From contig JANQDY010000099.1 of the NCBI GenBank assembly GCA_028278625.1, positions 1 through 25,353 of the forward strand: a stretch of 25,353 nucleotides of DNA, in the 5' to 3' direction. Positions 1 to 6,075 of the stretch are shown piece by piece. The position numbers and the translations under genes were made by a program. Every line of letters begins with the position of its first letter. Positions within the stretch are counted from its first letter, which is position 1. Source of the stretch: Thermodesulfobacteriota bacterium (GTDB taxonomy: Bacteria; Desulfobacterota; DSM-4660; Desulfatiglandales; Desulfatiglandaceae). Below the pieces are notes generated by a model. It searched no databases. It worked only from the letters and a program-made list of their open reading frames with translations, and was not told the DNA's origin.

Positions 1-76
1 CGATCCTAACATAGAGGTGATAAAATCAAATGTCCAGCTATTTTTTCACATTCTCAGTTTTTTCCCAGGAAAGAAA

Positions 77-103
77 TTAACAAACCGGTAATGCTCCCAT
101 CAT
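77..103 (-). pseudogene. Remnant of a VapC-like toxin start (8 codons)
   Basis: Directly after the antitoxin stop, overlapping it by one base (TAATG), a minus-strand frame reads MMGALPVC and then hits TAA. One-base overlap is the usual antitoxin/toxin coupling, and a beginning like 'LPVC' followed by 'VDAS' is, from memory, common in PIN-domain VapC toxins. Here the frame stops where the first PIN aspartate would be expected, and none of the remaining 76 bases in any frame resembles a PIN domain. I infer a toxin gene cut off by deletion or insertion near position 77-82. It could instead be a chance short frame. Confidence 0.35.
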
Positions 104-339
104 TAATAGCGCTCTTCTTCTCTTAAATCAATGACCGTCTGACTGAGCGATTTCCCTTTAACACTTATTCTTTCTCGAAATTGCTTAAGGCTTTGTAATG
201 GAGTATGAGTATTTTGGACATTGGAGATTCGGGCAACACGCTTTCCTCGGCGCGTAATTATGATTTCTTCTCCTTTTTCGACCCTGTCCAGGATGGCGCT
301 AAGGTTGCTCCGGGCTTCTTTGACATTTATTTCAAGCAT
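103..339 (-). CDS. Phd/YefM-family antitoxin, apparently without its toxin
   Basis: A 78-aa protein with the Phd/YefM N-terminal fold: it starts MLEINVKEARSNLSAILDRV, then EEIIITRRGKRVARI, the strand that dimerises and binds operator DNA. The C-terminal part (residues ~47-78, ending in an acidic VIDLREEERY) is the toxin-neutralising tail typical of antitoxins paired with VapC/PIN toxins. The start has AAGGAG seven bases upstream. Family members repress their own operon and block the toxin. The toxin frame that should follow is broken after eight codons, so this looks like an orphan antitoxin left by decay. The family call is secure; the partner class is inferred from the tail. Confidence 0.85.
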   Translation of the reverse strand: MLEINVKEARSNLSAILDRVEKGEEIIITRRGKRVARISNVQNTHTPLQSLKQFRERISVKGKSLSQTVIDLREEERY

Positions 340-356
340 GGTTGTCTCCTTGATAT

Positions 357-395
357 GTACACTTAAAGAGTACCCACTTGGTTTGGGAATGTCAA
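357..395 (-). promoter_or_regulatory. Antitoxin promoter with overlapping palindromic operator
   Basis: On the minus strand a perfect TTGACA (390-395) is followed by a 17-base spacer and a weak -10, TACTCT (367-372). The -10 lies inside a near-perfect 17-bp palindrome at 357-373 (GTAC-n-CTT-n-AAG-n-GTAC), just upstream of the ribosome binding site. A palindrome over the -10 is what Phd-type autoregulation would need; that role is inferred. Confidence 0.55.
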
Positions 396-670
396 GATCA
401 GAGTCATGACTGTAACATTTTGAACAAATTGATTAATCAGGTCCCAACAAATGTTTCAACCTGACGATTTTCTCAGTTTTTGGGGTCAGATCTTGATTTG
501 TGAATTATTCTCATTATTCTCCCAGAACCCCACCACCTCTAGTGGTGGTATAGGGAGATCGAAAAGTTGTATTCTCGGTTTCTAGGCGAAGCGAATGCTG
601 ATATTTCTTCTAGAGGGATCATCTCTAATTCCCTAAAATCAAATAATTGGAGAAAAAGGAGGATAAACAA
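396..670. other. Non-coding spacer with stem-loop
   Basis: No credible gene is seen between the antitoxin promoter and the dipeptidase start. It holds a perfect 7-bp stem with a 5-base loop (530-536 CCACCAC, 542-548 GTGGTGG) with no T-run after it. An imperfect inverted pair lies around 435-446 and 479-490 (ATCAGGTCCCAA / TTGGGGTCAGAT). Such hairpins resemble IS200/IS605 ends or REP-type repeats, but no transposase is present, so this is only a possible scar. Confidence 0.4.
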
Positions 671-1402
671 ATGCTTTCAAATTCGGGAATCTGGATAAGA
701 CCCCCAGCGGGGAAACGTGCCATCAGGATGCTGATTTGTTTTGTGGCATTTTTCTTTCTTGCCTCTTCTGCTGTGGCCGGGAGTCTGCCGGACGGCTTTG
801 TTTATGTGGATGAAGTGATTCCGGATGCGGTGGTCGATCTGAGGTACCATTCCGAAAACAATTTTGTTGGGCGGATCATTGACGGATATGGGGCGTCCCA
901 CTGCATTCTGACCAAGGAAGCCGCCCGGGCCCTAAAAAAAGTGCAACTTGAACTCAAACGGTTTGGTTTGGGGCTGAAGATCTTTGACGCCTATCGCCCC
1001 CAGCGCGCCGTTGACCATTTCGTCAGATGGGCAAAGGACCTGGACGATGACCGCATGAAGGATCTCTATTACCCGGAAGTGGACAAGAAGGATCTCTTCA
1101 GCAAGGGGTATATCGCTGCCAAATCGAGCCATTCCAGGGGGAGCACGGTCGATGTGACAATCGTATACAAGGATCCGAAGGGTGATTACAGGGAGTTGGA
1201 CATGGGCTCAGGGTTTGATTTTTTCAGCCCCGTTTCCTGGCCCACCAGTCCCTCGGTCGGTCCGGTCCAGCGAGCCCACCGAATGCTGCTCCAGACGCTG
1301 ATGGTTCAGAACGGTTTTGCGCCATATGCCCAGGAATGGTGGCACTTCACCCTGAAGGATGAACCGTTTCCCAATGACTATTTTGATTTTCCCATCGAAT
1401 GA
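671..1402 (+). CDS. D-alanyl-D-alanine dipeptidase (VanX/DdpX-type, peptidase M15D), exported
   Basis: Zinc dipeptidase family that hydrolyses D-Ala-D-Ala. The 243-aa product begins at ATG 671 with AAGGAGG seven bases upstream; an in-frame TTG at 647 has no such site. Residues ~17-36 form a signal peptide ending AVA, so it should act in the periplasm. Catalytic residues match VanX: Arg109 in DAYRPQRA, zinc ligands His154 and Asp161 (SSHSRGSTVD), Glu222 and His225 (EWWHF), with the same spacing as VanX R71/H116/D123/E181/H184. No vanH, vanA, vanR or vanS homologue lies nearby, so a role in peptidoglycan turnover or D-Ala scavenging is likelier than glycopeptide resistance. It stands alone, converging on the displaced permease fragment. 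Confidence 0.9.
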   Translation: MLSNSGIWIRPPAGKRAIRMLICFVAFFFLASSAVAGSLPDGFVYVDEVIPDAVVDLRYHSENNFVGRIIDGYGASHCILTKEAARALKKVQLELKRFGLGLKIFDAYRPQRAVDHFVRWAKDLDDDRMKDLYYPEVDKKDLFSKGYIAAKSSHSRGSTVDVTIVYKDPKGDYRELDMGSGFDFFSPVSWPTSPSVGPVQRAHRMLLQTLMVQNGFAPYAQEWWHFTLKDEPFPNDYFDFPIE

Positions 1403-1430
1403 GAGACAGCGAAAGAGATCGCCACAACAT

Positions 1431-1610
1431 TCAGGACCCCATGAGGTGGGGCAGAAAAAGGCTCAGGCCGGGCCAATAGGTAATGAGAAGCAGGGTGAAC
1501 AGGAGCAGCAGAAACGGGAGTGTCGACTTGTACAGCCGCACCACCGGTTGATCAAACCTGGAACTGGCGACAAAGGGATTCAACCCCACAGGCGCGGTAT
1601 TATGGCCGAT
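1431..1610 (-). pseudogene. Displaced duplicate of the dctM 3' end
   Basis: About 180 bp match the last ~60 codons and stop of the TRAP large permease gene at 2333-2515, in the same orientation. By hand alignment there are about 13 substitutions and one 3-base in-frame gap. The frame is still open and reads NTAPVGLNPFVASSRFDQ and onward to FLPHLMGS and a TGA stop, but it lacks the first ~360 residues and has no convincing start. Homology begins exactly at the stop codon and fades just past 1610. It is a non-functional fragment, not a gene. Confidence 0.85.
1431..1610 (+). repeat. Direct repeat, copy 1 (pairs with 2333-2515)
   Basis: First copy of a ~180-bp direct repeat, roughly 93% identical by hand count to 2333-2515. 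The two copies bracket the YefM/YoeB module. Recombination between them would delete the module and leave one permease 3' end. Confidence 0.85.
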
Positions 1611-1669
1611 AGCAGAGAAGGAATAAACCTTGTGGCTGGCACGGCAAGGCAATCGATGTCGGTCAAATT

Positions 1670-1927
1670 TCAGTAATGGTACCGGCAGGCGAGAATGCGG
1701 ATTCTATCCTTTTTGACTTGGTAGATTAGGCGGTGCTCCTGGTCGATGCGTCGGGACCAGCAACCGGAAAGGTCATGCTTAAGCGGTTCGGGCTTGCCGG
1801 TGCCAGACAAAGGATCGCGCTGCACATCCTTGATCAGCTTGAGGATGCGAAGTGCCTTTTTGCGGTCTTTTTCCACCCACCAGGCAAGATCCTCGAATCC
1901 GTTCGGATCAAACTCCAAGCTTTTCAC
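1670..1927 (-). CDS. yoeB: YoeB/Txe-family ribosome-dependent mRNA interferase toxin
   Basis: Toxin of the RelE/YoeB superfamily, which cleaves mRNA in the ribosomal A site. It closely matches the E. coli protein in the second half: GKPEPLKH, the SGxWSRRI strand, EHRLIYQV and the C-terminal ACRYHY. Counting from GTG 1927 (85 aa), the catalytic equivalents of E. coli Glu46, Arg65, His83 and Tyr84 are Glu47, Arg66, His84 and Tyr85, all present, so the toxin should be active. GTG 1927 is chosen because it aligns with the E. coli N-terminus; an in-frame TTG at 1939 would add four residues. The start lies inside the end of the antitoxin gene, giving translational coupling. The module lies within a duplicated permease 3' end. 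Confidence 0.9.
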   Translation of the reverse strand: MKSLEFDPNGFEDLAWWVEKDRKKALRILKLIKDVQRDPLSGTGKPEPLKHDLSGCWSRRIDQEHRLIYQVKKDRIRILACRYHY

Positions 1928-2111
1928 AGGCTTCGTCAAAGGGGATGCCTTCTTTGCGGCTTTTAGCGTTTGACAATCGTTTTTTCATCGCCTCGCTTTT
2001 GAGAAGATATGCCGTCTCCTTTTCGGATTGAATCTCCCGCCACAGGTCGATAGGGACAATGACCCCTGTGATTTGGTTGTTTTCATCCGCGATGTATTGA
2101 ATCTGCCCCAT
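1908..2111 (-). CDS. yefM: YefM/Phd-family antitoxin of the YoeB module
   Basis: A 67-aa protein starting at ATG 2109-2111 (MGQIQYIADENNQITGV), chosen because AAGGAG lies about eight bases upstream; a longer in-frame start at 2159 would add 16 unlikely residues. The N-terminal half has the small beta/alpha DNA-binding and dimerisation module of Phd/YefM proteins (IVPIDLWREI). The C-terminal half (from ~35) is charged and helical, as in toxin-wrapping tails. It precedes and overlaps the toxin gene by 20 bases, the usual gene order. It should neutralise YoeB and, with it, repress the promoter at 2197-2225. Sequence identity to E. coli YefM is low, so the name rests mainly on pairing with YoeB. 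Confidence 0.82.
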   Translation of the reverse strand: MGQIQYIADENNQITGVIVPIDLWREIQSEKETAYLLKSEAMKKRLSNAKSRKEGIPFDEACEKLGV

Positions 2112-2179
2112 AACAGCTTCTCCTTCTATTGCAGTGTCGCCCTTCGATGTTGTTACCATTTTATGGCGTCATGGGTTAC

Positions 2180-2225
2180 ATGTTTTCTTAGATGCCAATA
2201 TAGTATTTTGAAAACATATTGACAA
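2180..2225 (-). promoter_or_regulatory. Promoter and operator of the yefM-yoeB module
   Basis: On the minus strand TTGTCA (2220-2225), a 17-base spacer and TATATT (2197-2202) form a good sigma70-like promoter. An inverted repeat ATGTTTTC (2180-2187) / GAAAACAT (2210-2217) straddles the -10, as expected for an autoregulatory YefM-YoeB operator. Its presence shows the module carries its own expression signals and does not rely on the TRAP operon upstream. Confidence 0.65.
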
Positions 2226-2248
2226 GGTTTTGGGTAGTCGATTGTCAG

Positions 2249-2299
2249 AAAAAGCCATCAACTCTTATGACGTTGGCCGGTCGCGGGCTGATGGCTTTT
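2249..2299 (-). terminator. Putative terminator after the TRAP operon
   Basis: Arms AAAAGCCATCA (2250-2260) and TGATGGCTTTT (2289-2299) are perfectly complementary over 11 bp with a 28-base loop. Read on the minus strand the 3' arm runs into five T's. It lies 33 bases past the dctM stop. The long loop makes it less typical; it may work in both directions. Confidence 0.5.
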
Positions 2300-2332
2300 G
2301 GAAGAGGCTTCAAAAAGGATATACAAGACCGA

Positions 2333-2515
2333 TCAGGACCCCATGAGGTGGGGCAGAAAAAGGCTCAGGCCGGGCCAATAGGTAATAAGAAGCAGGGTGA
2401 ACAGGAGCAGCAGGAGAAACGGGAGGGTCGACTTGTATAGCCGCACCACCGGTTGGTCAAACCGGGAACTGGCGATAAACAGGTTCAACCCCACGGGCGG
2501 GGTGTTATAGCCGAT
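2333..2515 (+). repeat. Direct repeat, copy 2 (the intact dctM 3' end)
   Basis: Second copy of the repeat at 1431-1610, here part of the functional permease gene. It differs from the other copy by about 13 substitutions and a 3-base in-frame insertion that gives an extra Leu in the leucine run of the last membrane segment. Confidence 0.85.
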
Positions 2516-3607
2516 GGCCAGGTTGGCCAGAAAGATGATGCCCAGATGGACCGGGTCGACCCCGAAACGGTCGGCAAGGGGAACGATCAAAGGAACCACC
2601 ACCAAAATGGCGCTGAAGATATCCATCATGCAGCCCACCAGAATCAGAAAGATATTGAGGGCCAGCAGAAAACCGATTTTAGTTTCCACCAGGTTTTCCA
2701 TGAAGGAGAGGATCTTCATGGGAATCAGGGCATCCACCAGATAGTTGGTGAATGCCAGGGCCGCCCCCAGAATGATCATGATGCTCCCCACCATCTGCAT
2801 GCTTTCCTTCATGATATTCGGCAGATCCTTATGGATCTTGATTTCCCGAAATACCAACGTCTTGATCAACAGAACATAAGCCACCGTCAAGGCAGCCGCT
2901 TCCGTGGCGGTGCAGAATCCGGAATAGATACCTCCCAGAATCAGAAAGGGGATGGGCAATTCCCATGCAGCCCCCAAAAGGGCGGACCGGAAAGCCGGGG
3001 CTGAGAAGCCTTGCCCGGCGATGCGCCATTTTCGGCCCATGTAAACGGAGAAGAGACAGAGGATCCCCACCATCAGTGTTCCGGGTATGATGCCCGCCAC
3101 AAAGAGTTCTTCGATGCTGGTGCCGGAGACAAACCCGTAAAGGATGATGGGAAGGCTTGGAGGGAAATGGAGCCCCAGACTGCCCGAGGTTGTCATAAGG
3201 CCCAGGGAGAAGTCCTCGCTGTAATGATCCGAGAGAAGGGCCGGAAATAGAAGCCCACCAAGAGCAATAATGGTGATGCCGGTGGCCCCGGTGATGGCGG
3301 TGAAAAAGGCGCAGGAGACAAGCGCAACCACCCCGAGCCCTCCGGGAAACCATCCGAAAAGGGCTCTTGAGAATTGAACCAGGCGTCTGGACGTTCCCCC
3401 CTGGGCAAGGAGGTATCCGGCAAAGGTAAAAAGCGGTATGGCCAGCAAAATGGGCGTGGTGGCCAGCCGGTAGATTTCAATGGGGATGGCTTCAAAGGAG
3501 ACCTCCGCGGTCAAAAATCCCAGCATGGCGGCCCCCAGAATGCCCAGGAACAGGGGGAGCCCCAATATGATGCAAAAGATGAGCGCGATGACCAAAGCGA
3601 GGATCAT
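2333..3607 (-). CDS. dctM: TRAP transporter large permease (DctM/TatM)
   Basis: A 424-aa, very hydrophobic inner-membrane protein with about 12 predicted spans, the normal size and composition of the DctM subunit that forms the sodium-coupled transport path. Family signatures are the N-terminal GLPLFLGILGAAMLGF, the first-domain FTAITGATGITIIALGGLLFPALL region and LAIGYNTPPVGLNLFIASS in the last third. Its ATG overlaps the stop of dctQ in an ATGA, so the two are translationally coupled. It is the last gene of a five-gene operon. Its last ~60 codons also exist as a displaced second copy at 1431-1610. Confidence 0.93.
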   Translation of the reverse strand: MILALVIALIFCIILGLPLFLGILGAAMLGFLTAEVSFEAIPIEIYRLATTPILLAIPLFTFAGYLLAQGGTSRRLVQFSRALFGWFPGGLGVVALVSCAFFTAITGATGITIIALGGLLFPALLSDHYSEDFSLGLMTTSGSLGLHFPPSLPIILYGFVSGTSIEELFVAGIIPGTLMVGILCLFSVYMGRKWRIAGQGFSAPAFRSALLGAAWELPIPFLILGGIYSGFCTATEAAALTVAYVLLIKTLVFREIKIHKDLPNIMKESMQMVGSIMIILGAALAFTNYLVDALIPMKILSFMENLVETKIGFLLALNIFLILVGCMMDIFSAILVVVPLIVPLADRFGVDPVHLGIIFLANLAIGYNTPPVGLNLFIASSRFDQPVVRLYKSTLPFLLLLLFTLLLITYWPGLSLFLPHLMGS

Positions 3608-4131
3608 TTCATAAATTCTCGAACCGTTTTGGCCCCCTCATGAATGGCCTTGATGAGGAACCGGAAAAAGAGGAGGGCAAAACCGAGCGGCAGGATGATC
3701 TGGCCAACCCAGTTTGGGATATAAAAGAGGCTTTCACCGCCGTATTCCATCTCCATGATCAGATAGCTGGTGCATACCTTGACCATGATGCCGATAATGA
3801 AAAGCGCCACCAGGGCCAGGAAGAATTCTCTCAAGGGAAGCCATTGCTTTGGCAGAACCGTTCCGAAAATATCAATTTTGATGTGTTTCCCTTTTCGGGT
3901 GAGGAGGGAAGCGCCCAAAAAGGTGAGCCACAGGACCAGCAGTTGAACCAGGGGACCGGACCAGTCAAGATGTCCCAGCATTTCGTTGGCCCAGAGAAAA
4001 TGGCCATGGGTGTAAAGGCTTCTCAGACCCACCTGAACAAAGGTCAGCACCACCATGGCCCAGAGCAACAGGGTGATGGACCACCCTTCAATTCTTGCCA
4101 ATGCCTGGTCAATGCGTTCCAGCGTTTGCAT
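3604..4131 (-). CDS. dctQ: TRAP transporter small permease (DctQ/TatQ)
   Basis: A 175-aa integral membrane protein with four predicted spans (about 15-38, 58-78, 97-122 and 138-160), the DctQ architecture. It carries the family patch just after span 2, LGASLLTRKGKHIKIDIF, where the basic KGKHI segment precedes an acidic residue. DctQ holds the large permease and helps dock the periplasmic receptor. It starts 21 bases after the receptor gene's stop, with only a weak ribosome binding site, and overlaps dctM by four bases, so its translation is probably coupled to its neighbours. Confidence 0.9.
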   Translation of the reverse strand: MQTLERIDQALARIEGWSITLLLWAMVVLTFVQVGLRSLYTHGHFLWANEMLGHLDWSGPLVQLLVLWLTFLGASLLTRKGKHIKIDIFGTVLPKQWLPLREFFLALVALFIIGIMVKVCTSYLIMEMEYGGESLFYIPNWVGQIILPLGFALLFFRFLIKAIHEGAKTVREFMK

Positions 4132-4152
4132 GGGCGTGTCCCCGGCGACCCG

Positions 4153-5172
4153 TCATGAACCGGGTCTTTGGAGAATCTGATAGACCCTTAAAAGGAGTTC
4201 TTCCGGGTAGATATTGCCGGACAGTTTTTGAGCGACTTTTTTGTGTATGCCATAGAAAGACTCACGGGCTTCCCCGGAAGGGGGCGGAACAACGGTGATA
4301 CCGCTCTTCTGAATGACCTCTATGGCTTGATCCCTTTGTTGCCGCAGTGTCCGGGTGAGGTCGGTCATGTCCTTTTGAAGGGTTTTCCGAAGCAAGGCGG
4401 CCAGATCCTTGGGCAGCCTTTTGTAATACCGGGAGGAAATCAGTACGGCACTGGTGGAATGCACCAGGGGCAGAGCCATCATGTAGGACAGGGCGGTATG
4501 CCATTGAAGGGCCAGTGCGCCCAGAGGTGGTGCATAAACCGTATCGATCATTCCCGTGTTTAAAGCGGTGTTGACATCGGTCACGGCCAGAAGGATGGGG
4601 GTCACCCCCATGGTGACAAAGGTCTCTTTTGCAATGGGATCCCCGGCCCAGGCCCAGATTTTGAGACCCGCCAGGTCATCCAGGGTGCGAATGGGTTTCT
4701 TGGAAAAGATGTTGACATTGCCCGCTTCGGTCCAGGCCAGAAGGGTGTAGCCCTTTTTCCGGAACTGCTCCTTGAAGAAATCAAAAAGGGCCTCATGAAC
4801 GCGGTCCACTTCATCATCGCTCCTGAAAAGGTATGGAAGGTCCAGCACCCGAACCATGGGGAGAATCTTTCCCAAACCGACGCCTGAAAAAGCGGCGCAC
4901 TGAATCTGGCCGATTCGCATCTTCTTAAGCACATCCAGCTCGTCTCCGGCGATACCGCCCGCATAAATGCGGAGTCCCAACCGGCCGCCGCTTTCTTTTC
5001 GAAGGGTCTTGTCAACTTGCCGGATTCTTTTAACCCATGTGCTCCCTTCAGGTGCCAGCGTGGCGAATTTAATCAGATATTGAGGCTTTTTGCCGGCATT
5101 TGCAGGTTGAAGGACGCCTGAAAAACATCCCAACCCAAAAAGAGCCATCATACAGCAGACGATTTTTTTCAT
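4153..5172 (-). CDS. TRAP transporter substrate-binding protein (DctP/TatP-like)
   Basis: A 339-aa periplasmic receptor. A signal peptide (1-26, ending ANA) precedes a DctP fold: IKFATLAPEGSTWVKRI, the LGLRIYAGGIAGDELDVL strand and helix, LDLPYLFRS, and DDLAGLKIWAWAGDP. In most TRAP receptors the residue after GLK[IL] is the Arg that binds the substrate carboxylate (R147 of SiaP); here it is Trp173. This agrees with the TatP group, which works with a TatT lipoprotein, and one lies just upstream. Start supported by AGGGAGG upstream. The ligand cannot be named from sequence. Confidence 0.88.
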   Translation of the reverse strand: MKKIVCCMMALFGLGCFSGVLQPANAGKKPQYLIKFATLAPEGSTWVKRIRQVDKTLRKESGGRLGLRIYAGGIAGDELDVLKKMRIGQIQCAAFSGVGLGKILPMVRVLDLPYLFRSDDEVDRVHEALFDFFKEQFRKKGYTLLAWTEAGNVNIFSKKPIRTLDDLAGLKIWAWAGDPIAKETFVTMGVTPILLAVTDVNTALNTGMIDTVYAPPLGALALQWHTALSYMMALPLVHSTSAVLISSRYYKRLPKDLAALLRKTLQKDMTDLTRTLRQQRDQAIEVIQKSGITVVPPPSGEARESFYGIHKKVAQKLSGNIYPEELLLRVYQILQRPGS

Positions 5173-5222
5173 TGATCCTCCCTTTGCATGCAGCTTTCTA
5201 GCTTCTGGTTCAAGCCATTCGG

Positions 5223-6071
5223 CTACAAAAAGAGTTCATCTTCCGTTTCCGCCAGCAAAACCATTTTTTGTTTTACCGCCTGGTTGATGAGACAGGCGTC
5301 TTTGAGAGCCTCCGGCTTGGCTGTGGCAACATCTTTGACAAGCTTGTCAAACAGATCCTTATCCTGAATCCTGACGGCATAGTAGCGGGCAAAATAGTAC
5401 TGTGCCAAGAGGAATTTCCCGTCGGTCAAGGCAAGGGCCCGTTCAAAATATTCCTTTGCCTTTAGAGGGTTGCCCCCAAGGATCGGCGGTCGCGCCGAGA
5501 GGATGGAACCCATGAGCACCAAAGGCGTGCCGTAGTAAAACCCGGGATCCATGTCCAGAACCCGCTTAAGGCACTTTTCGGCAACGGCGCTTTCTCCGAT
5601 GGCCAAAGGGTTGTCCAGGTTCAGATTGACCCAGGCGTTCCAGGCCATGGTGGTCCAGAAAAGGACCCGGATCTCTTTTGGCGATACTTTTTTGATGCGG
5701 TTCTGAATGCGATTGGGGTCATCCGTCTCAATGCCCATGGCCAAAAGGCCGTAGGTCTTGGCCCTCAGATAGAGAGCAGACGCCCTTTCGGCCTCTTCAT
5801 CCTCCACAAAAAGGAGGGCATAGCCGGTAAATCCCATGCAGAGGGCGGTGAGGACTTCCGGATTACGGGGGTCGTTTTTCAAAAGCCCTTCCAGCAGTTT
5901 GAGTTCCGCCGGGAGAGAGATTTCCGCCAGTTTGAGATCGCATTCTTCAAAGAAAGCGCTGGTGAAACCGGGAACCATGGATGAGGCGATGGGCATAACC
6001 ATGCGCGTGCATCCCAGGGCGGAAAGCAGTAGCAAAACCGGAAGCAATCGTAAAAGCGGCAGATGTTTCAT
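5223..6071 (-). CDS. tatT: TatT-family TRAP-associated TPR lipoprotein
   Basis: A 282-aa lipoprotein: basic start, hydrophobic stretch and lipobox-like SALGC with lipidated Cys21. The rest is helical, with TPR-like units such as LLEGLLKNDPRNPEVLTALC (~56-75), AEKCLKRVLDMDPGFYYGTP and AKEYFERALALTDGKFLLAQ. Treponema TatT proteins are TPR lipoproteins that bind the TRAP receptor and are thought to hand it hydrophobic ligands. The gene lies between another TPR protein and the receptor, as expected. ATG 6071 is used because it follows the preceding stop by four bases and yields the signal peptide; an upstream in-frame ATG (6152) would overlap the preceding gene. Confidence 0.85.
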   Translation of the reverse strand: MKHLPLLRLLPVLLLLSALGCTRMVMPIASSMVPGFTSAFFEECDLKLAEISLPAELKLLEGLLKNDPRNPEVLTALCMGFTGYALLFVEDEEAERASALYLRAKTYGLLAMGIETDDPNRIQNRIKKVSPKEIRVLFWTTMAWNAWVNLNLDNPLAIGESAVAEKCLKRVLDMDPGFYYGTPLVLMGSILSARPPILGGNPLKAKEYFERALALTDGKFLLAQYYFARYYAVRIQDKDLFDKLVKDVATAKPEALKDACLINQAVKQKMVLLAETEDELFL

Positions 6072-6075
6072 TTCT

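Noticed and set aside
647..670. Upstream TTG start for the dipeptidase
   Set aside because: The ATG at 671 has AAGGAGG at the right distance, and the TTG would add charged residues before the signal peptide and remove that site from the leader.
671..1402. Glycopeptide resistance locus suggested by a VanX-type enzyme
   Set aside because: No vanH, vanA, vanY, vanR or vanS homologue is present in the window, and the protein is exported, unlike resistance VanX.
1431..1652. A 73-codon minus-strand open frame as a small membrane protein gene
   Set aside because: Its last ~60 codons are the duplicated end of dctM, and it has no credible ribosome binding site.
2453..3004. Plus-strand open frame (~183 codons) opposite the TRAP large permease gene
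   Set aside because: The translation is rich in Gln, His and Asp, as expected from the antisense of a hydrophobic gene, and has no start signal.
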